A stretch of 64,000 bases of DNA from Thermoplasmatota archaeon (lineage in GTDB: Archaea > Thermoplasmatota > Thermoplasmata > UBA10834): NCBI GenBank assembly GCA_018818785.1, contig JAHIRF010000009.1:124001-188000 (forward strand). The letters are read 5' to 3'. Below are positions 25,993-35,731 of this stretch, one piece after another (positions within the stretch are counted from its first letter, which is position 1; the number at the start of each line of letters is the position of its first letter). The position numbers and the translations under genes were made by a program. The notes beneath the pieces were generated by a model. It worked only from the letters and a program-made list of their open reading frames with translations, was not told the origin of the DNA and ran no database searches.

Positions 25993-27747
25993 GTGACGAT
26001 ACGGCAGCCCATAGTCTCGGTCATGGGCCATGTGGACCATGGCAAATCTACAATCCTAGATAGGATCAGGGGCACCAAGGTCGTATCCCGCGAGGCGGGT
26101 GGCATCACTCAGCATATCGGAGCAACGGATGTTCCGATCGAGACCATCTACGAGCTGTGTCGTCCGCTGATTGGTGACAGGAAGTTCATGGTACCCGGTC
26201 TTCTGTTCATCGACACACCTGGCCATTATTCATTCGCATCACTAAGAACCCGAGGGGGAGCTTTGGCCGACCTGGCCGTCCTCGTGATCGATATCAACGA
26301 GGGCATGAAGCCGCAGACTCTCGAGTCGATCAATATCCTGAAGAAGTTGCGCACTCCATTCGTGATAGCGGCCAACAAGATAGATCGTCTGATGGGCTGG
26401 CGTGTGCATGAGGACATGACGATCGCAGAATCCCTGGCTCTCCAGGATCCAAGGGTCGTCGCTGACATGGACCAGCGCATATACAACATCGCTGGCAGGA
26501 TATTCGAGAAGTCCGGATTGAGCGCTGACCGGTTCGACCACATAACCGATTTCACGAAGAGCGTCGCCATAGTCCCGGTCAGTGGGAAGCATGGTGAGGG
26601 ATTGCCTGACCTTCTGCTGATGCTCGTCGGGCTAGCCCAGAAGTTCCTGGAGGTCGATCTGAAGACCGAGGATGGCCCTGCTGAAGGCACCGTGCTCGAG
26701 GTGAAGGAGGAGCAGGGGCTGGGGACCATATTGGATACGATCATCTACAAGGGGATCATCCATGTCGGGGACCAGATTCTGATCACCTCCGTCAAAGGCG
26801 ATCCGATACTCACCAAAGTACGGGCCCTGCTGAGGCCGAGACCACTAGATGAGATCCGAGACCCTTCGCAGAGATTCGACCAGGTCGAGACGGTTTCCGC
26901 AGCTGCTGGGATACGGATAGTGGCCCAGAACCTCGAGAACTCCATGGCTGGTGGGATCATACGCGTCGCGAACGAGAATGTCGAGGAGTTGATAGACGCG
27001 GTCAGAAAGGTCAGCGAGCTGAATGTGGAGCTGGCTAATGAGGGCATCATCGTCCGTGGGGACGCGATCGGGTCACTCGAGGCGCTCGTCTTCGAGGCGA
27101 AGAATGCGGAACTGGCCATCCGGAAGGTCGGCATCGGAAAGGTGACGAGGAAGGATGTCATGGAAGCATCGAACTTCGAGAACCCTCTTCACAGAGTCAT
27201 ATTCGCCTTCAATGCGGGATCGAACCCAGATGTTCAGGCCGAGCTAGACTCCACCGGGGTCAAGATGTTCCAGAACGCTGTGATCTACCGCCTGCTGGAT
27301 GAGTACAAGGCGTGGTGCGAGCTGCGTTCACGCGAACTCGAGGTGGAGAAGCGTCTGCAGATAGTCTTCCCAGGGAAGGTCCTGATACTGAGGGATCATG
27401 TCTTCCGCGTAAGCAAGCCTGCGATTGTAGGTGTCCGAGTGCTCGCAGGACGGATCCGCTCAGGGCATGGTCTGATGAAGGCCGACGGACGCCCGATAGG
27501 TAAGATAAAGAGCATCCGGAGCGGCGAGAATTCGGTTCCGGAGGCCTTGGCCGGCAGTGAGGTGGCCATCGCGATCGACGACGTCACGGTGGGCAGGCAG
27601 ATCGACGTCGAGGACATCCTCTATGTTGACATACCTGGCAGCCATGCCCTCCAGCTTGAGAAGTTCGGGCTGAAGCAGGACGAGATCGAAGTCTTCGAGA
27701 AGATCGCCGAGATAAAGCGAAAGGAGAAGCCGTTCTGGGGTCGATGA
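25993..27747 (+). CDS. infB: Translation initiation factor aIF5B (IF2-like)
   Basis: A GTPase that promotes subunit joining in initiation. G1 is GHVDHGKSTILDRIRG, G3 is DTPGHYSFASLRTRG, G4 is ANKIDRL, and the later barrels and the C-terminal domain (KHGEGLPDLL through the final VFEKIAEIKRKEKPFWG) match aIF5B. It is about 584 residues. The start is taken at GTG 25993 (VTIRQPIVSVMGHVDHG). GTG 25978 is an alternative, and the far upstream ATG in the ndk gene is unlikely. It ends the L7Ae operon and abuts the convergent rhodanese gene. Confidence 0.95.
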   Translation: MTIRQPIVSVMGHVDHGKSTILDRIRGTKVVSREAGGITQHIGATDVPIETIYELCRPLIGDRKFMVPGLLFIDTPGHYSFASLRTRGGALADLAVLVIDINEGMKPQTLESINILKKLRTPFVIAANKIDRLMGWRVHEDMTIAESLALQDPRVVADMDQRIYNIAGRIFEKSGLSADRFDHITDFTKSVAIVPVSGKHGEGLPDLLLMLVGLAQKFLEVDLKTEDGPAEGTVLEVKEEQGLGTILDTIIYKGIIHVGDQILITSVKGDPILTKVRALLRPRPLDEIRDPSQRFDQVETVSAAAGIRIVAQNLENSMAGGIIRVANENVEELIDAVRKVSELNVELANEGIIVRGDAIGSLEALVFEAKNAELAIRKVGIGKVTRKDVMEASNFENPLHRVIFAFNAGSNPDVQAELDSTGVKMFQNAVIYRLLDEYKAWCELRSRELEVEKRLQIVFPGKVLILRDHVFRVSKPAIVGVRVLAGRIRSGHGLMKADGRPIGKIKSIRSGENSVPEALAGSEVAIAIDDVTVGRQIDVEDILYVDIPGSHALQLEKFGLKQDEIEVFEKIAEIKRKEKPFWGR

Positions 27748-28074
27748 TCAAGCCTTCTCCGTCGCATATCCAGCATCCTTCCAGTTCTTCAATCCTCCCT
27801 TGAACACCATCACCCTCTCGTATCCGTATTTCTCGAGTTTCTCGGCCGCTATAGTGCACGCCTCGCAATGGATGTTCGAACAATAGGTGACTATGGTTTC
27901 GTCCTTGTCTAGTCGTCCAAGGGCGTTCTCACCCAGCTGGCTGGATGGTATGGATATCGCTCCCGGGATGTGTTCCTTCTCGAACGCCTTTTCTTCGCGC
28001 GCATCTACGAGTGTGAACTGATCTTCATCGCGATCGATCATTTCCTTGAGAGCTTCTCTCGAGATCCTCATCAT
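27748..28074 (-). CDS. Rhodanese-domain sulfurtransferase
   Basis: A single-domain rhodanese of 108 residues. It has FTLVDAREEKAFEKEHIPGA near the N-terminus and the active-site loop VTYCSNIHCEACTIAAEKL near residue 63, with Cys in YCSN carrying the persulfide. The final block, VMVFKGGLKNWKDAGYA, is standard. It probably moves sulfur for cofactor or tRNA thiolation. It is convergent with infB with no gap. Confidence 0.92.
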   Translation of the reverse strand: MMRISREALKEMIDRDEDQFTLVDAREEKAFEKEHIPGAISIPSSQLGENALGRLDKDETIVTYCSNIHCEACTIAAEKLEKYGYERVMVFKGGLKNWKDAGYATEKA

Positions 28075-28235
28075 ACGATCACCGCAGCACTCGCATCTAT
28101 CGACATTAGCTTAACCGTATCGACTAATCCTGTTTTCCTTGGAACCGATTAGGGGCTACCAGAGTCGTCTACCGTCCCCGAAACCTATATAATCCCTTTC
28201 GCATTAGGGCGTCCTGCAAGAGTGGAGTTGATTCT

Positions 28236-28631
28236 TTGGCAGAATTCAAAGCCGTCATCAGCGACCCCAAAGATGGTAAGTCATATCAGGCAGCCGTGGC
28301 AGGACATCATGCGAACTCCTTGATCGGCAAGAAGATAGGCGAAGTCATCGACGGGATATTTGTGGGCCTTCCTGGGTACAAGCTCCAGATCACCGGTGGT
28401 AGCGATAAGGACGGATTCCCTATGAGGAAGGACCTGCCCGGTCCAAGAAGAAAGAAGCTCCTCATCTCAAAGAGCATAGGTTTCAACGCACAGGAGGGCG
28501 GTCTCCGGAAGAAGAAGAACGTTCGCGGCAATACTATCGCCCCGGACACTATCCAGATAAACTTCAAGATCACCGCCCATGGCATGAAGCCCGCAGCTGA
28601 GCTCATGAAGACCGAGGAGAAGAAGGAATAA
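28236..28631 (+). CDS. rps6e: Ribosomal protein S6e
   Basis: A small-subunit protein of 131 residues with the archaeal S6e core: [35 protein letters not shown] and [14 protein letters not shown]. The start codon is TTG with GTGGAG upstream, and the promoter has CCTATATAAT near 28178-28187. Its stop codon overlaps the aIF2-gamma start by one base, the usual archaeal pairing. Confidence 0.96.
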   Translation: MAEFKAVISDPKDGKSYQAAVAGHHANSLIGKKIGEVIDGIFVGLPGYKLQITGGSDKDGFPMRKDLPGPRRKKLLISKSIGFNAQEGGLRKKKNVRGNTIAPDTIQINFKITAHGMKPAAELMKTEEKKE

Positions 28632-29866
28632 TGATTGTCCCATCCCAACCCGAGACCAACATTGGCATGATCGGCCACGTCGACCATGGCAAGACTATGC
28701 TGACGAAGGCTCTGACTGGGGAGATGACCGACCGTCATTCCGAGGAAGTCAAGAGGGGCATATCGATAAGGCTCGGCTATGCCGATACCGTGTTCTACAA
28801 GTGCAAGAGTTGTGATGAACCGGAATGCTATTCCAACAAGCCCACATGCGCGAACTGCGGCGGCGAGTGCGAGATGCAGAGGGCCGTGTCCTTCGTCGAC
28901 TCGCCTGGCCACGAAACGCTCATGGCCACCATGCTGTCCGGCGCAGCGATAATGAACGGCGCACTACTGCTTATAGCAGCGAACGATAGCTGCCCCCAAC
29001 CGCAGACCAGGGAGCATCTGATGGCGCTGTCAATAATAGGCGTTGAAAACATCATACTTGTCCAGAACAAGATCGACCTTGTCTCCAAGGAGGAGGCGCG
29101 GGCGAACTACAATGAGATCAAGGCGTTCGTCCAGGGCACATTTGCCGAGAACGCGCCGATCATCCCAATCTCTGCCCATCATGATGTCAACATCGACATG
29201 CTCATAATGGCGATCGAGAAGAACATCCCGACTCCTAAGTGGGACCTTAACAAGCCTGCGAGGATGTACATCGCAAGATCATTCGACGTGAACCCTCCAG
29301 GCACGAGGATAGACAAGCTCAGAGGGGGGGTTATCGGAGGCTCTCTTATCCAAGGTAAGCTCCGCATCGGTGATGAAATAGAAGTACGTCCCGGGAGGAA
29401 GGTGGAGACGGGTAAGGTTGTCACATGGGAACCGATAATCACGCAGGTGCGATCACTGTTCGCAGGTGGCCTCAAACTGGAGGAAGCCGGTCCGGGTGGC
29501 CTCATCGCAATCGGCACTGGACTCGACCCTGTCGTCACGAAATCGGATTCGCTGGTCGGCAGGATAGTCGGCATACCCAAGACTCTGCCCGAAGTCCGGA
29601 ATTCCTTGACAGTGGAGACCAAACTGATGAAGCGTGTCGTCGGGGTCTCATCCGAGCTAGCAGTCGAGAATCTCAAGACGAATGAGCCTCTTATGCTGAG
29701 CGTCGGTACAGCCACTACCGTGGGTGTAGTCACGAGCGGAAGAACCGATTCCGCCGAGATTTCTCTGAAGATTCCAGTATGCGTGGAGAAGGGACAGAGG
29801 ATAGCCATCTCGAGGCGCATAACCGGCAAATGGCGGCTCATCGGCCACGGCACAATCACCTCCTGA
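28631..29866 (+). CDS. eif2g: Translation initiation factor aIF2 gamma
   Basis: The GTPase subunit of aIF2, which delivers initiator tRNA to the small subunit (411 residues). It has G1 [17 protein letters not shown], the zinc knuckle CKSC...CANC in the region 58-80, G3 [14 protein letters not shown] and G4 VQNKIDLVS. The two C-terminal beta-barrels are intact ([19 protein letters not shown] through [14 protein letters not shown]). It is translationally linked to rps6e. Confidence 0.97.
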   Translation: MIVPSQPETNIGMIGHVDHGKTMLTKALTGEMTDRHSEEVKRGISIRLGYADTVFYKCKSCDEPECYSNKPTCANCGGECEMQRAVSFVDSPGHETLMATMLSGAAIMNGALLLIAANDSCPQPQTREHLMALSIIGVENIILVQNKIDLVSKEEARANYNEIKAFVQGTFAENAPIIPISAHHDVNIDMLIMAIEKNIPTPKWDLNKPARMYIARSFDVNPPGTRIDKLRGGVIGGSLIQGKLRIGDEIEVRPGRKVETGKVVTWEPIITQVRSLFAGGLKLEEAGPGGLIAIGTGLDPVVTKSDSLVGRIVGIPKTLPEVRNSLTVETKLMKRVVGVSSELAVENLKTNEPLMLSVGTATTVGVVTSGRTDSAEISLKIPVCVEKGQRIAISRRITGKWRLIGHGTITS

Positions 29867-29876
29867 GGTGACACAG

Positions 29877-30245
29877 ATGATCAGCGCTGTCGTGCTAGAT
29901 GCCAACGCGTTGTTGATGCCTTTTCAGTTCAAGATCCATCTGGATAGAGAGCTGAAGCGGCTGTTCGGCGAGATACTGGTCCTGGTACCGAGCTCGGTCA
30001 TAGATGAACTATCGAACATCCACGATAAACACGCGAAGGCCGCCATGGCTCTGGCCAAGAAGTACAGCGTCGTGGAGACATCGATGCGGGGAGACGATGC
30101 CGTTCTTTCCGTCGCCAGAGACCGTTCCGCTGCTGTGCTTACGAACGATCGTGAGCTCATCTCTCGTTTGAGGGCGGAAAACATACCCGTGGTGCGTCTC
30201 AGATCGGGCAGATACCTGATATTCAGCCCGCACGGGATAGAATGA
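29877..30245 (+). CDS. PIN-domain nuclease, Fcf1-like
   Basis: A 122-residue PIN-domain protein of the archaeal Fcf1/Utp24-like group, thought to act in rRNA processing. The four acidic positions can be followed in VLDANALLMPF, SSVIDELSN, MRGDDAVLSVA and LTNDRELISRL. Its position after aIF2-gamma is conserved in many archaea. ATG 29877, with TGAGGTG 7 bases upstream, is chosen over the GTG at 29868 that forms part of that ribosome-binding site. Confidence 0.87.
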   Translation: MISAVVLDANALLMPFQFKIHLDRELKRLFGEILVLVPSSVIDELSNIHDKHAKAAMALAKKYSVVETSMRGDDAVLSVARDRSAAVLTNDRELISRLRAENIPVVRLRSGRYLIFSPHGIE

Positions 30246-30350
30246 CGATGTTGGGCGACATTTCTGACGATTACCGCTGGATTCTCCCGCGTGGTCGCAT
30301 GGTCATTCGTCGAAAAGCTATTTATCGACCATCGCTTATCGGAAAACGCC

Positions 30351-31007
30351 ATGCATGAAAAGCAGATTGCGACGCTCAAGCACATAGCCCTCATGGGCGG
30401 TGTGCATGATTACATTGCGATTTCCTCTCGCGAGCTCGGAAACGTGCTCGAGATTAGTCAACAGTCCGCTTCTAAGAAGATACTGGAACTCCTGGGCGAG
30501 GGTCTGATCGAGCGTGACCTTGGAGCGAGGAGGCAGAGGATCAAGCTCACGGACAAAGGATTCGACCTCCTGAGAAAGGAATACTCTGATTATCAGAGGA
30601 TATTCGAGATGAAGGACCATCTGGTGATTCTCGGTACCATCACATCGGGCATCGGCGAAGGTCAATACTACGTCAATCAAGAAGGTTACACCGAGCAGTT
30701 CCAGAAGAAGCTCTGGTTCAAGCCATACGAAGGTACTCTGAACCTCAGGACCGACCAGCACGAGCTGTCCAAGCTCGAGATACTGAAGAAGTCCGAGGGG
30801 ATCCTCATCAAAGGGTTCGAGAAGGAGGGAAGGACCTTCGGGGATGTCAAGTGCTTCCTCGCGACGATCCGAAACATGGAATGCGCTGTCGTTCTGCCTG
30901 TTCGCTCTCACCACACAGATGTCATAGAGGTAATCTGCAAGTATCACCTGAGACGCTCGCTCGGTCTGAAGGACGGAGACCAGGTAGAACTCATAGTCTC
31001 GCTGTGA
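30351..31007 (+). CDS. rbkR: CTP-dependent riboflavin kinase with HTH domain (RbkR)
   Basis: A bifunctional protein that makes FMN from riboflavin using CTP and, through its N-terminal winged helix, represses riboflavin genes. The HTH covers about residues 15-80 (ISSRELGNVLEISQQSASKK). The DUF120 kinase domain has GIGEGQYYVNQEGYTEQFQ, then PYEGTLNLRTDQHELSKLE, and later VLPVRSHHTDVIEVICKYHL. The start is ATG 30351, downstream of a TATTTATCG box at 30319-30327. It ends 7 bases before the convergent purQ stop. Confidence 0.93.
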   Translation: MHEKQIATLKHIALMGGVHDYIAISSRELGNVLEISQQSASKKILELLGEGLIERDLGARRQRIKLTDKGFDLLRKEYSDYQRIFEMKDHLVILGTITSGIGEGQYYVNQEGYTEQFQKKLWFKPYEGTLNLRTDQHELSKLEILKKSEGILIKGFEKEGRTFGDVKCFLATIRNMECAVVLPVRSHHTDVIEVICKYHLRRSLGLKDGDQVELIVSL

Positions 31008-31014
31008 TCTGCCT

Positions 31015-31845
31015 TCAGAGCTTTTTCGAAGCGTATTCAAGAGCGGATTCGAAGAACGCCCGTCCATCTCCTGGTCCATCTGGGTTTCGTGTCCAGTCTG
31101 GATGGGAGTATCTGAAGAACACCCTCTCAGGGTGAGGCATCATGCCGAATACCGTGCCCTCTCTGTTGCATATCCCCGCGATGTTATCCGTGGCGCCGTT
31201 CGGGCACCACGGGTATCCCGCGATGCTGCCTTCCGGGTCCACATACTTGAACACGATCTGATCGTTATCCTCGAGCTCCTTCAATATCTTCGTCTGGTTC
31301 TCCATGGAGAACATGAGCTTCCCTTCTGCATGTGCCGAGGGGATCATGGATATCTTATCGACTGGAATCTTCGTGGTGAACACGCAGCTACCCCTGTTCA
31401 CCTTCTTCAGGAGTGTTGGCCTGCACTCGAACCTTGCGGAATCGTTGGTGCCGAGGACTGCCTCAGGGACATCTGACATGACGCCTGACATTGCGGGCAG
31501 GAGTCCCAGTTCTACGAGTATCTGGAATCCGTTGCAGATCCCGAGCACGGGTTTCCCTGACTTGACGAAATCCACCAGATCCTCCGAGAGTCTGCTCTTC
31601 ATGCGCGCCGCAAATATGGCGCCCGCGCGCACGTAGTCCCCTGCCGAGAAACCACCTGGAAGTGCAAGTATGTGATAATCTGAGAGGGACCTCTTCTCCT
31701 CCGGGGTGACATCGGTGCCCGTCAGTTGCTTCAGGTGCACCTTCTCGGGCTTAGCGCCAAGTCTCTTGAACGAGAGGAACATCTCCTCCTCGCAGTTGGT
31801 GCCCTCTATCCTCAGGACGCATACCTTGACCTGCGAGATCTTCAT
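31015..31845 (-). CDS. purQ: Phosphoribosylformylglycinamidine synthase, glutaminase subunit
   Basis: PurQ releases ammonia from glutamine for PurL in purine synthesis. This class I glutaminase (276 residues) has the nucleophile in LGICNGFQILVELGLLP near residue 95. The His of MMPHPERVFF is near the C-terminus. It is longer than many PurQ proteins (about 225 residues) because of insertions after the core. It overlaps purL by 4 bases. Confidence 0.95.
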   Translation of the reverse strand: MKISQVKVCVLRIEGTNCEEEMFLSFKRLGAKPEKVHLKQLTGTDVTPEEKRSLSDYHILALPGGFSAGDYVRAGAIFAARMKSRLSEDLVDFVKSGKPVLGICNGFQILVELGLLPAMSGVMSDVPEAVLGTNDSARFECRPTLLKKVNRGSCVFTTKIPVDKISMIPSAHAEGKLMFSMENQTKILKELEDNDQIVFKYVDPEGSIAGYPWCPNGATDNIAGICNREGTVFGMMPHPERVFFRYSHPDWTRNPDGPGDGRAFFESALEYASKKL

Positions 31846-34178
31846 CCCATCAGCCTCCAGAGCGGTTCGTTGAAGCTCTTGGCGATCCTGTCAGTCCCGA
31901 GCTCTATGAGGGTCCTATCGGATGATGATATCAATAGGGAGTCTCCCTGGACCGAGCCGATCTTTGTCATCTTGGCTTTCCTGTCCTTCGGCATCAGCTT
32001 CTCCTTCCCCTTTCTGAGTTCGACGAGCCACCGGCTGTTACTCTCGGAGAAGAGCTTGGCATCGTTCCTCATATCCCCCAGCTTCGTCAGGTCGACTTCG
32101 CATCCTACATCCCCTCCGATGCACATCTCTGCCAATGCAGCTGCCAGCCCGCCGTCAGAGATGTCGTGGCAGGAGACTATGGCTCCTCGCTCTATGCCTC
32201 CGACGACCACGTCTATACCTGCTTTGAGGGATGCGATATCGACGTCAGGCACGTTCTTGGACCAGTTCTTGGTCATGCGGTAGTACGAAGAAGCGCCCAT
32301 CTCGGGCGACGTGGTGCCTATGATTGCTATGATGTTACCTTCATCCTTGAGATCAGATGTGACACACTTGCGTATGTCACGCACTATCCCGCATCCCATT
32401 ATCGTAGGCGTCGGGAGAACGGCCCCGGTCTGCGATTCGTTGTAGAAGCTGACATTGCCAGATGGTATCGGGATGTTGAGTGCTTTGGCGACCTCACCTA
32501 TTCCCTTGACCGCCTCTCTGAACATCCATAGTCTATCGGGCTTCTCCGGGTTTCCGAAATTGAGGCAATCCGTCATGGAATGCGGTCTCGCGCCGACGGC
32601 CACCAGGTTTCTGCATACCTCGTCTACGCATGTCTTCCCGCCTCTGTACGGGTCGATTCCGACAGCGTATGGGTTCGATGCAGTGGCGATTGCCAGACCC
32701 CTGAATGATTCTTCGACAGGCTTCATGACGGAAGCGTCGCCATGGCTCCAATGCCCGATCTTTCCTTGCATCGGTTTGATGACCGTATTCGCTCGGACTT
32801 CGTGATCGTACTGTCTTATGACCCACTCCTTGCTGCATATGTTGGGAGTGGACAGTAACTTGAGCAGTTCCCGATCGTATCTCTGCTTCGCCTTCGGATG
32901 TCTCTCCTTCCTGGGCCTCTTCTCACTCGCTATGCTGCACGGCCTGCAGTAGAGGGGTCCCTCCGTCAGGAACTCCAGCTCGACATCGAAGACCTTCGTG
33001 CCTTGGAATATGAGTCTCACTACCTTCTCGGGGATGACTTTGGCGACCGGGGTAGCCAGGGCATCCCATTTCTTGAATACATGGAGCAAGTCCTCGAGGT
33101 TCTTAGGTGATACGGACAGCATCATGCGCTCCTGCGATTCGGAGACCCATATCTCCCATGGCGCCAGACCATCTTCCTTGAGCGGGACCTTAGACAGCTC
33201 CACATCCGCGCCGCAGCCCCCCGAGAGTGCTATCTCGCCAACGACGCATGACAGGCCTCCTCCTCCAAGGTCCTTCATGCCGTTTATCAATCCTCTCTCG
33301 TTCGCCTCCAGCACCGCATGGATGACCGGCTCCTTCGTGATCGGGTCACCCAGCTGGACCGCTCCCCTGGATTCGGTCTCACTCTCCTTTGTGAGCACAG
33401 CCGAAGCGAATGTCACGCCATGTATTCCATCCCGTCCGGTCCGTCCGCCAACTAGGACGAGTATGTCTCCTGGTCCCTTGACCGCATTCCTGCGGATGTC
33501 TTTCTTGTCAGCGATCCCAACGCACCCGACATTGACCAGACAGTTGCCGATGTAGCCGTCATCGAACCAGACTCCGCCAGAGACGGTCGGCAATCCCACC
33601 CTGTTCCCATAATCCCTTATCCCTGCGACCACTCCGCTGAACAGATACTTGGGGTGTTTGATCCCAGGTGGTAGTTTGTTGAATGGAAGATCAAGTGGAC
33701 CGAAGTAAAGGGGGTCCACCAGTGCAATAGGTTGGGCGCCCATGCAGAGCACATCACGGATTATGCCACCGATCCCGGTCGCTGCCCCACCATAGGGCTC
33801 GACCGCGCTCGGATGATTGTGGCTCTCGACTCTAAGGGCATATGCGTGGTCCCTGTCGAATTCCATGACTCCGGCATCTCCTCTGTCGATGACCTGTCGT
33901 GTGTTGATGCCGAACACATACTCCTTCAAGAACACCTTCGAACTCTTGTAACAACAATGTTCGCTCCATGCCTGGCCGATCGACTGGAGCTCGACATCGG
34001 TCGGGTCACGGCCCTTTCCGATGAAATACTCCTTCACCCGGTGCATCTCGTCCAGCGACAGGCCGGTCCCACTCTCGCTGCTGATATCCATGAGCTCTTC
34101 GTCAGTCGCGTCCGTGAGATTGATGTCCGTGAGTTCGAACGGGACATCTCGGCGAGCATAAAGCCTGCTAGCAGTCAT
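31842..34178 (-). CDS. purL: Phosphoribosylformylglycinamidine synthase, large subunit
   Basis: This subunit makes FGAM from FGAR, ATP and ammonia. The 778-residue protein shows the duplicated PurM-like fold: HNHPSAVEPYGGAATGIGGI near residue 100, and LGGGGLSCVVGEIALSGGCG in the first half. In the second half, LAIATASNPYAVGIDPYRGG leads into DCLNFGNPEKPDRL, followed by SCHDISDGGLAAALAEM. ATG 34178 is used, with GAGGG upstream; the frame stays open to 34244 only through the purS end. It lies in the purS-purL-purQ operon. Confidence 0.95.
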   Translation of the reverse strand: MTASRLYARRDVPFELTDINLTDATDEELMDISSESGTGLSLDEMHRVKEYFIGKGRDPTDVELQSIGQAWSEHCCYKSSKVFLKEYVFGINTRQVIDRGDAGVMEFDRDHAYALRVESHNHPSAVEPYGGAATGIGGIIRDVLCMGAQPIALVDPLYFGPLDLPFNKLPPGIKHPKYLFSGVVAGIRDYGNRVGLPTVSGGVWFDDGYIGNCLVNVGCVGIADKKDIRRNAVKGPGDILVLVGGRTGRDGIHGVTFASAVLTKESETESRGAVQLGDPITKEPVIHAVLEANERGLINGMKDLGGGGLSCVVGEIALSGGCGADVELSKVPLKEDGLAPWEIWVSESQERMMLSVSPKNLEDLLHVFKKWDALATPVAKVIPEKVVRLIFQGTKVFDVELEFLTEGPLYCRPCSIASEKRPRKERHPKAKQRYDRELLKLLSTPNICSKEWVIRQYDHEVRANTVIKPMQGKIGHWSHGDASVMKPVEESFRGLAIATASNPYAVGIDPYRGGKTCVDEVCRNLVAVGARPHSMTDCLNFGNPEKPDRLWMFREAVKGIGEVAKALNIPIPSGNVSFYNESQTGAVLPTPTIMGCGIVRDIRKCVTSDLKDEGNIIAIIGTTSPEMGASSYYRMTKNWSKNVPDVDIASLKAGIDVVVGGIERGAIVSCHDISDGGLAAALAEMCIGGDVGCEVDLTKLGDMRNDAKLFSESNSRWLVELRKGKEKLMPKDRKAKMTKIGSVQGDSLLISSSDRTLIELGTDRIAKSFNEPLWRLMG

Positions 34179-34186
34179 CCTGTCCC

Positions 34187-34426
34187 TCACTTCAATGTGA
34201 CCGAGTAGTCGTGGATCACCGGGTTGGCGATGAGCTTCCTGCACATGTCATCTACCTTCTTCCCGACATCCTTTGAAGATCCATCCATCTCGATCTCGAA
34301 GACCTTGACGCTCTTGACGTTCTTGATGCCTTCGAAGCCCAGCAATTCGAGTGCTTTGAGTGTGTTCTTACCCTCAGGGTCCGCAACGCCCTTCTTGAGC
34401 TCGACCCTGACTTCAGCAACGACCAT
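34187..34426 (-). CDS. purS: Phosphoribosylformylglycinamidine synthase, PurS subunit
   Basis: A 79-residue subunit that bridges PurL and PurQ and forms the ammonia channel. The typical opening VRVELKKGVADPEGKNTLKA is followed by LLGFEGIKNVKSVKVFEIEM. It is the first gene of the purS-purL-purQ operon. A TATA-like AAGTATAC occurs about 30 bases upstream. Confidence 0.95.
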   Translation of the reverse strand: MVVAEVRVELKKGVADPEGKNTLKALELLGFEGIKNVKSVKVFEIEMDGSSKDVGKKVDDMCRKLIANPVIHDYSVTLK

Positions 34427-34547
34427 CTCTGCTCACCGCTGGTGCATTGGACAAGCGTATACTTAGCTTTAGGGGGTGTGACCGTCAGGGTGGAGTACAC
34501 TTGATCGGTGGGTATCACGCTGTGAATTCCACTCCACCTCGCATCCA

Positions 34548-35390
34548 TCATTCCGGTCTAACCAATCTGACCTTCCTTGAGAATACCATGTACCCCGTGT
34601 GGCCGAGCATGTCGAAGCTTGGTCGTACGCCCCCTTCGTGGACTATCATCTCCCTCTGCAATGTCTCGAATGCATGGATATCTGATAGTCCCAAGCTCTC
34701 CATCTTAGCGACGGTCTGATGCAACTGGTTGGTGTTGGGGACGTAACAGCAGATTTGACCGCCGATAGTGAGTGCCCCTGCCACGTTCACCAGGGCGTCC
34801 CATGGATTTGGCATGTCCAGAACGGCCGCGTCGAAATCATCTTCCAGGTCCGCTGTGCAGATGTCGCCTATTCTCAGCTTCCAGATCGAATTGTTATCGG
34901 TGAGCATGACATTCTTCTTGGCTATCACCGCGTGGTCCTCTCGCAGATCATATGACACGACCTTTCCGCTGGGGGCGACTGCTTTCAGCAAGACGATCGT
35001 CAAGGCACCGGAGCCGACGCCCGCCTCGAGGACCTTGCTCCCGGCTCCCAAGTCGAGGTACATGGGTATCAGGAAGCTGTCTTTCGGGACTATTATCTGG
35101 GCCCTCCTCTCGATTATGCGGAGGATATCCCTGACACTGGGCCGAACAATGAGGAATTCACGTCCACCTATGCCGAGCTTCTCCCCGAAAGAGGAATCGC
35201 AGATCTTGCTGCCATCGATCACGCCGAGCGCACCGACCTCGATGATCTTTCTCGATGCGGTCACGATGACTCTCTTATCCTGGGAGTCTATCAGAAGGAC
35301 CTTGGTGCCCTCGGCAATCATGTTCTGCGCATTAGGGCTGATTCGTATAATTATCTTTTGAGCGTCGAGGGAAGCACATTCCTCCTTCAT
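34548..35390 (-). CDS. trmI: tRNA (adenine-N1) methyltransferase TrmI
   Basis: A SAM-dependent enzyme making m1A at tRNA position 57/58 (280 residues). The N-terminal half is the small beta-barrel seen in TrmI, ending at IVRPSVRDILRIIERRAQII. The Rossmann motif I is SKVLEAGVGSGALTIVLLKA, followed by SYDLREDHAVIAKKNV, and the motif IV region is VLDMPNPWDAL. It is monocistronic, convergent with nothing, and separated from the ferredoxin gene by a 340-base gap. Confidence 0.92.
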   Translation of the reverse strand: MKEECASLDAQKIIIRISPNAQNMIAEGTKVLLIDSQDKRVIVTASRKIIEVGALGVIDGSKICDSSFGEKLGIGGREFLIVRPSVRDILRIIERRAQIIVPKDSFLIPMYLDLGAGSKVLEAGVGSGALTIVLLKAVAPSGKVVSYDLREDHAVIAKKNVMLTDNNSIWKLRIGDICTADLEDDFDAAVLDMPNPWDALVNVAGALTIGGQICCYVPNTNQLHQTVAKMESLGLSDIHAFETLQREMIVHEGGVRPSFDMLGHTGYMVFSRKVRLVRPE

Positions 35391-35731
35391 GCATGAAATA
35401 CTTGAGCGGTACAGAATCGATGATGCCTTGAATATCCGTAAATTAATATTTACGTCTGACGATTGATGATTCAGTGCATCGACACGCTCGATTCAGCATA
35501 TCCATTCCAACATCTGGCTCGTCATTGATATCATAAATCGTTCGACCTGGCTGATGAATAAAACCGACAAGTACTAAATGCTTGACCTACATTCTCGAGA
35601 CGAGATTAGGCTAGGGGATTTGGTGCCTGGGGAGTTGCGTTCAGATTTCAGGACACAACGAACATGAATCAGCGGAGCCCCCGGTATCATCCTGCAGATG
35701 GTGAGAAATTGACGTTAGGAGGACGAAACTC
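35391..35731. other. 341-base intergenic leader region
   Basis: The gap between trmI and the ferredoxin-AOR operon holds the dyad at 35437-35454 and AT-rich boxes (GAATAAAAC near 35554). It ends in a strong ribosome-binding site, TTAGGAGG, at 35716-35723. No gene is seen. The last 150 bases would form an unusually long leader. Confidence 0.45.
35437..35454. promoter_or_regulatory. Inverted repeat, probable operator
   Basis: CGTAAAT-TAAT-ATTTACG has perfect 7-bp arms around 4 bases, between trmI and the ferredoxin-AOR operon. Confidence 0.4.
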
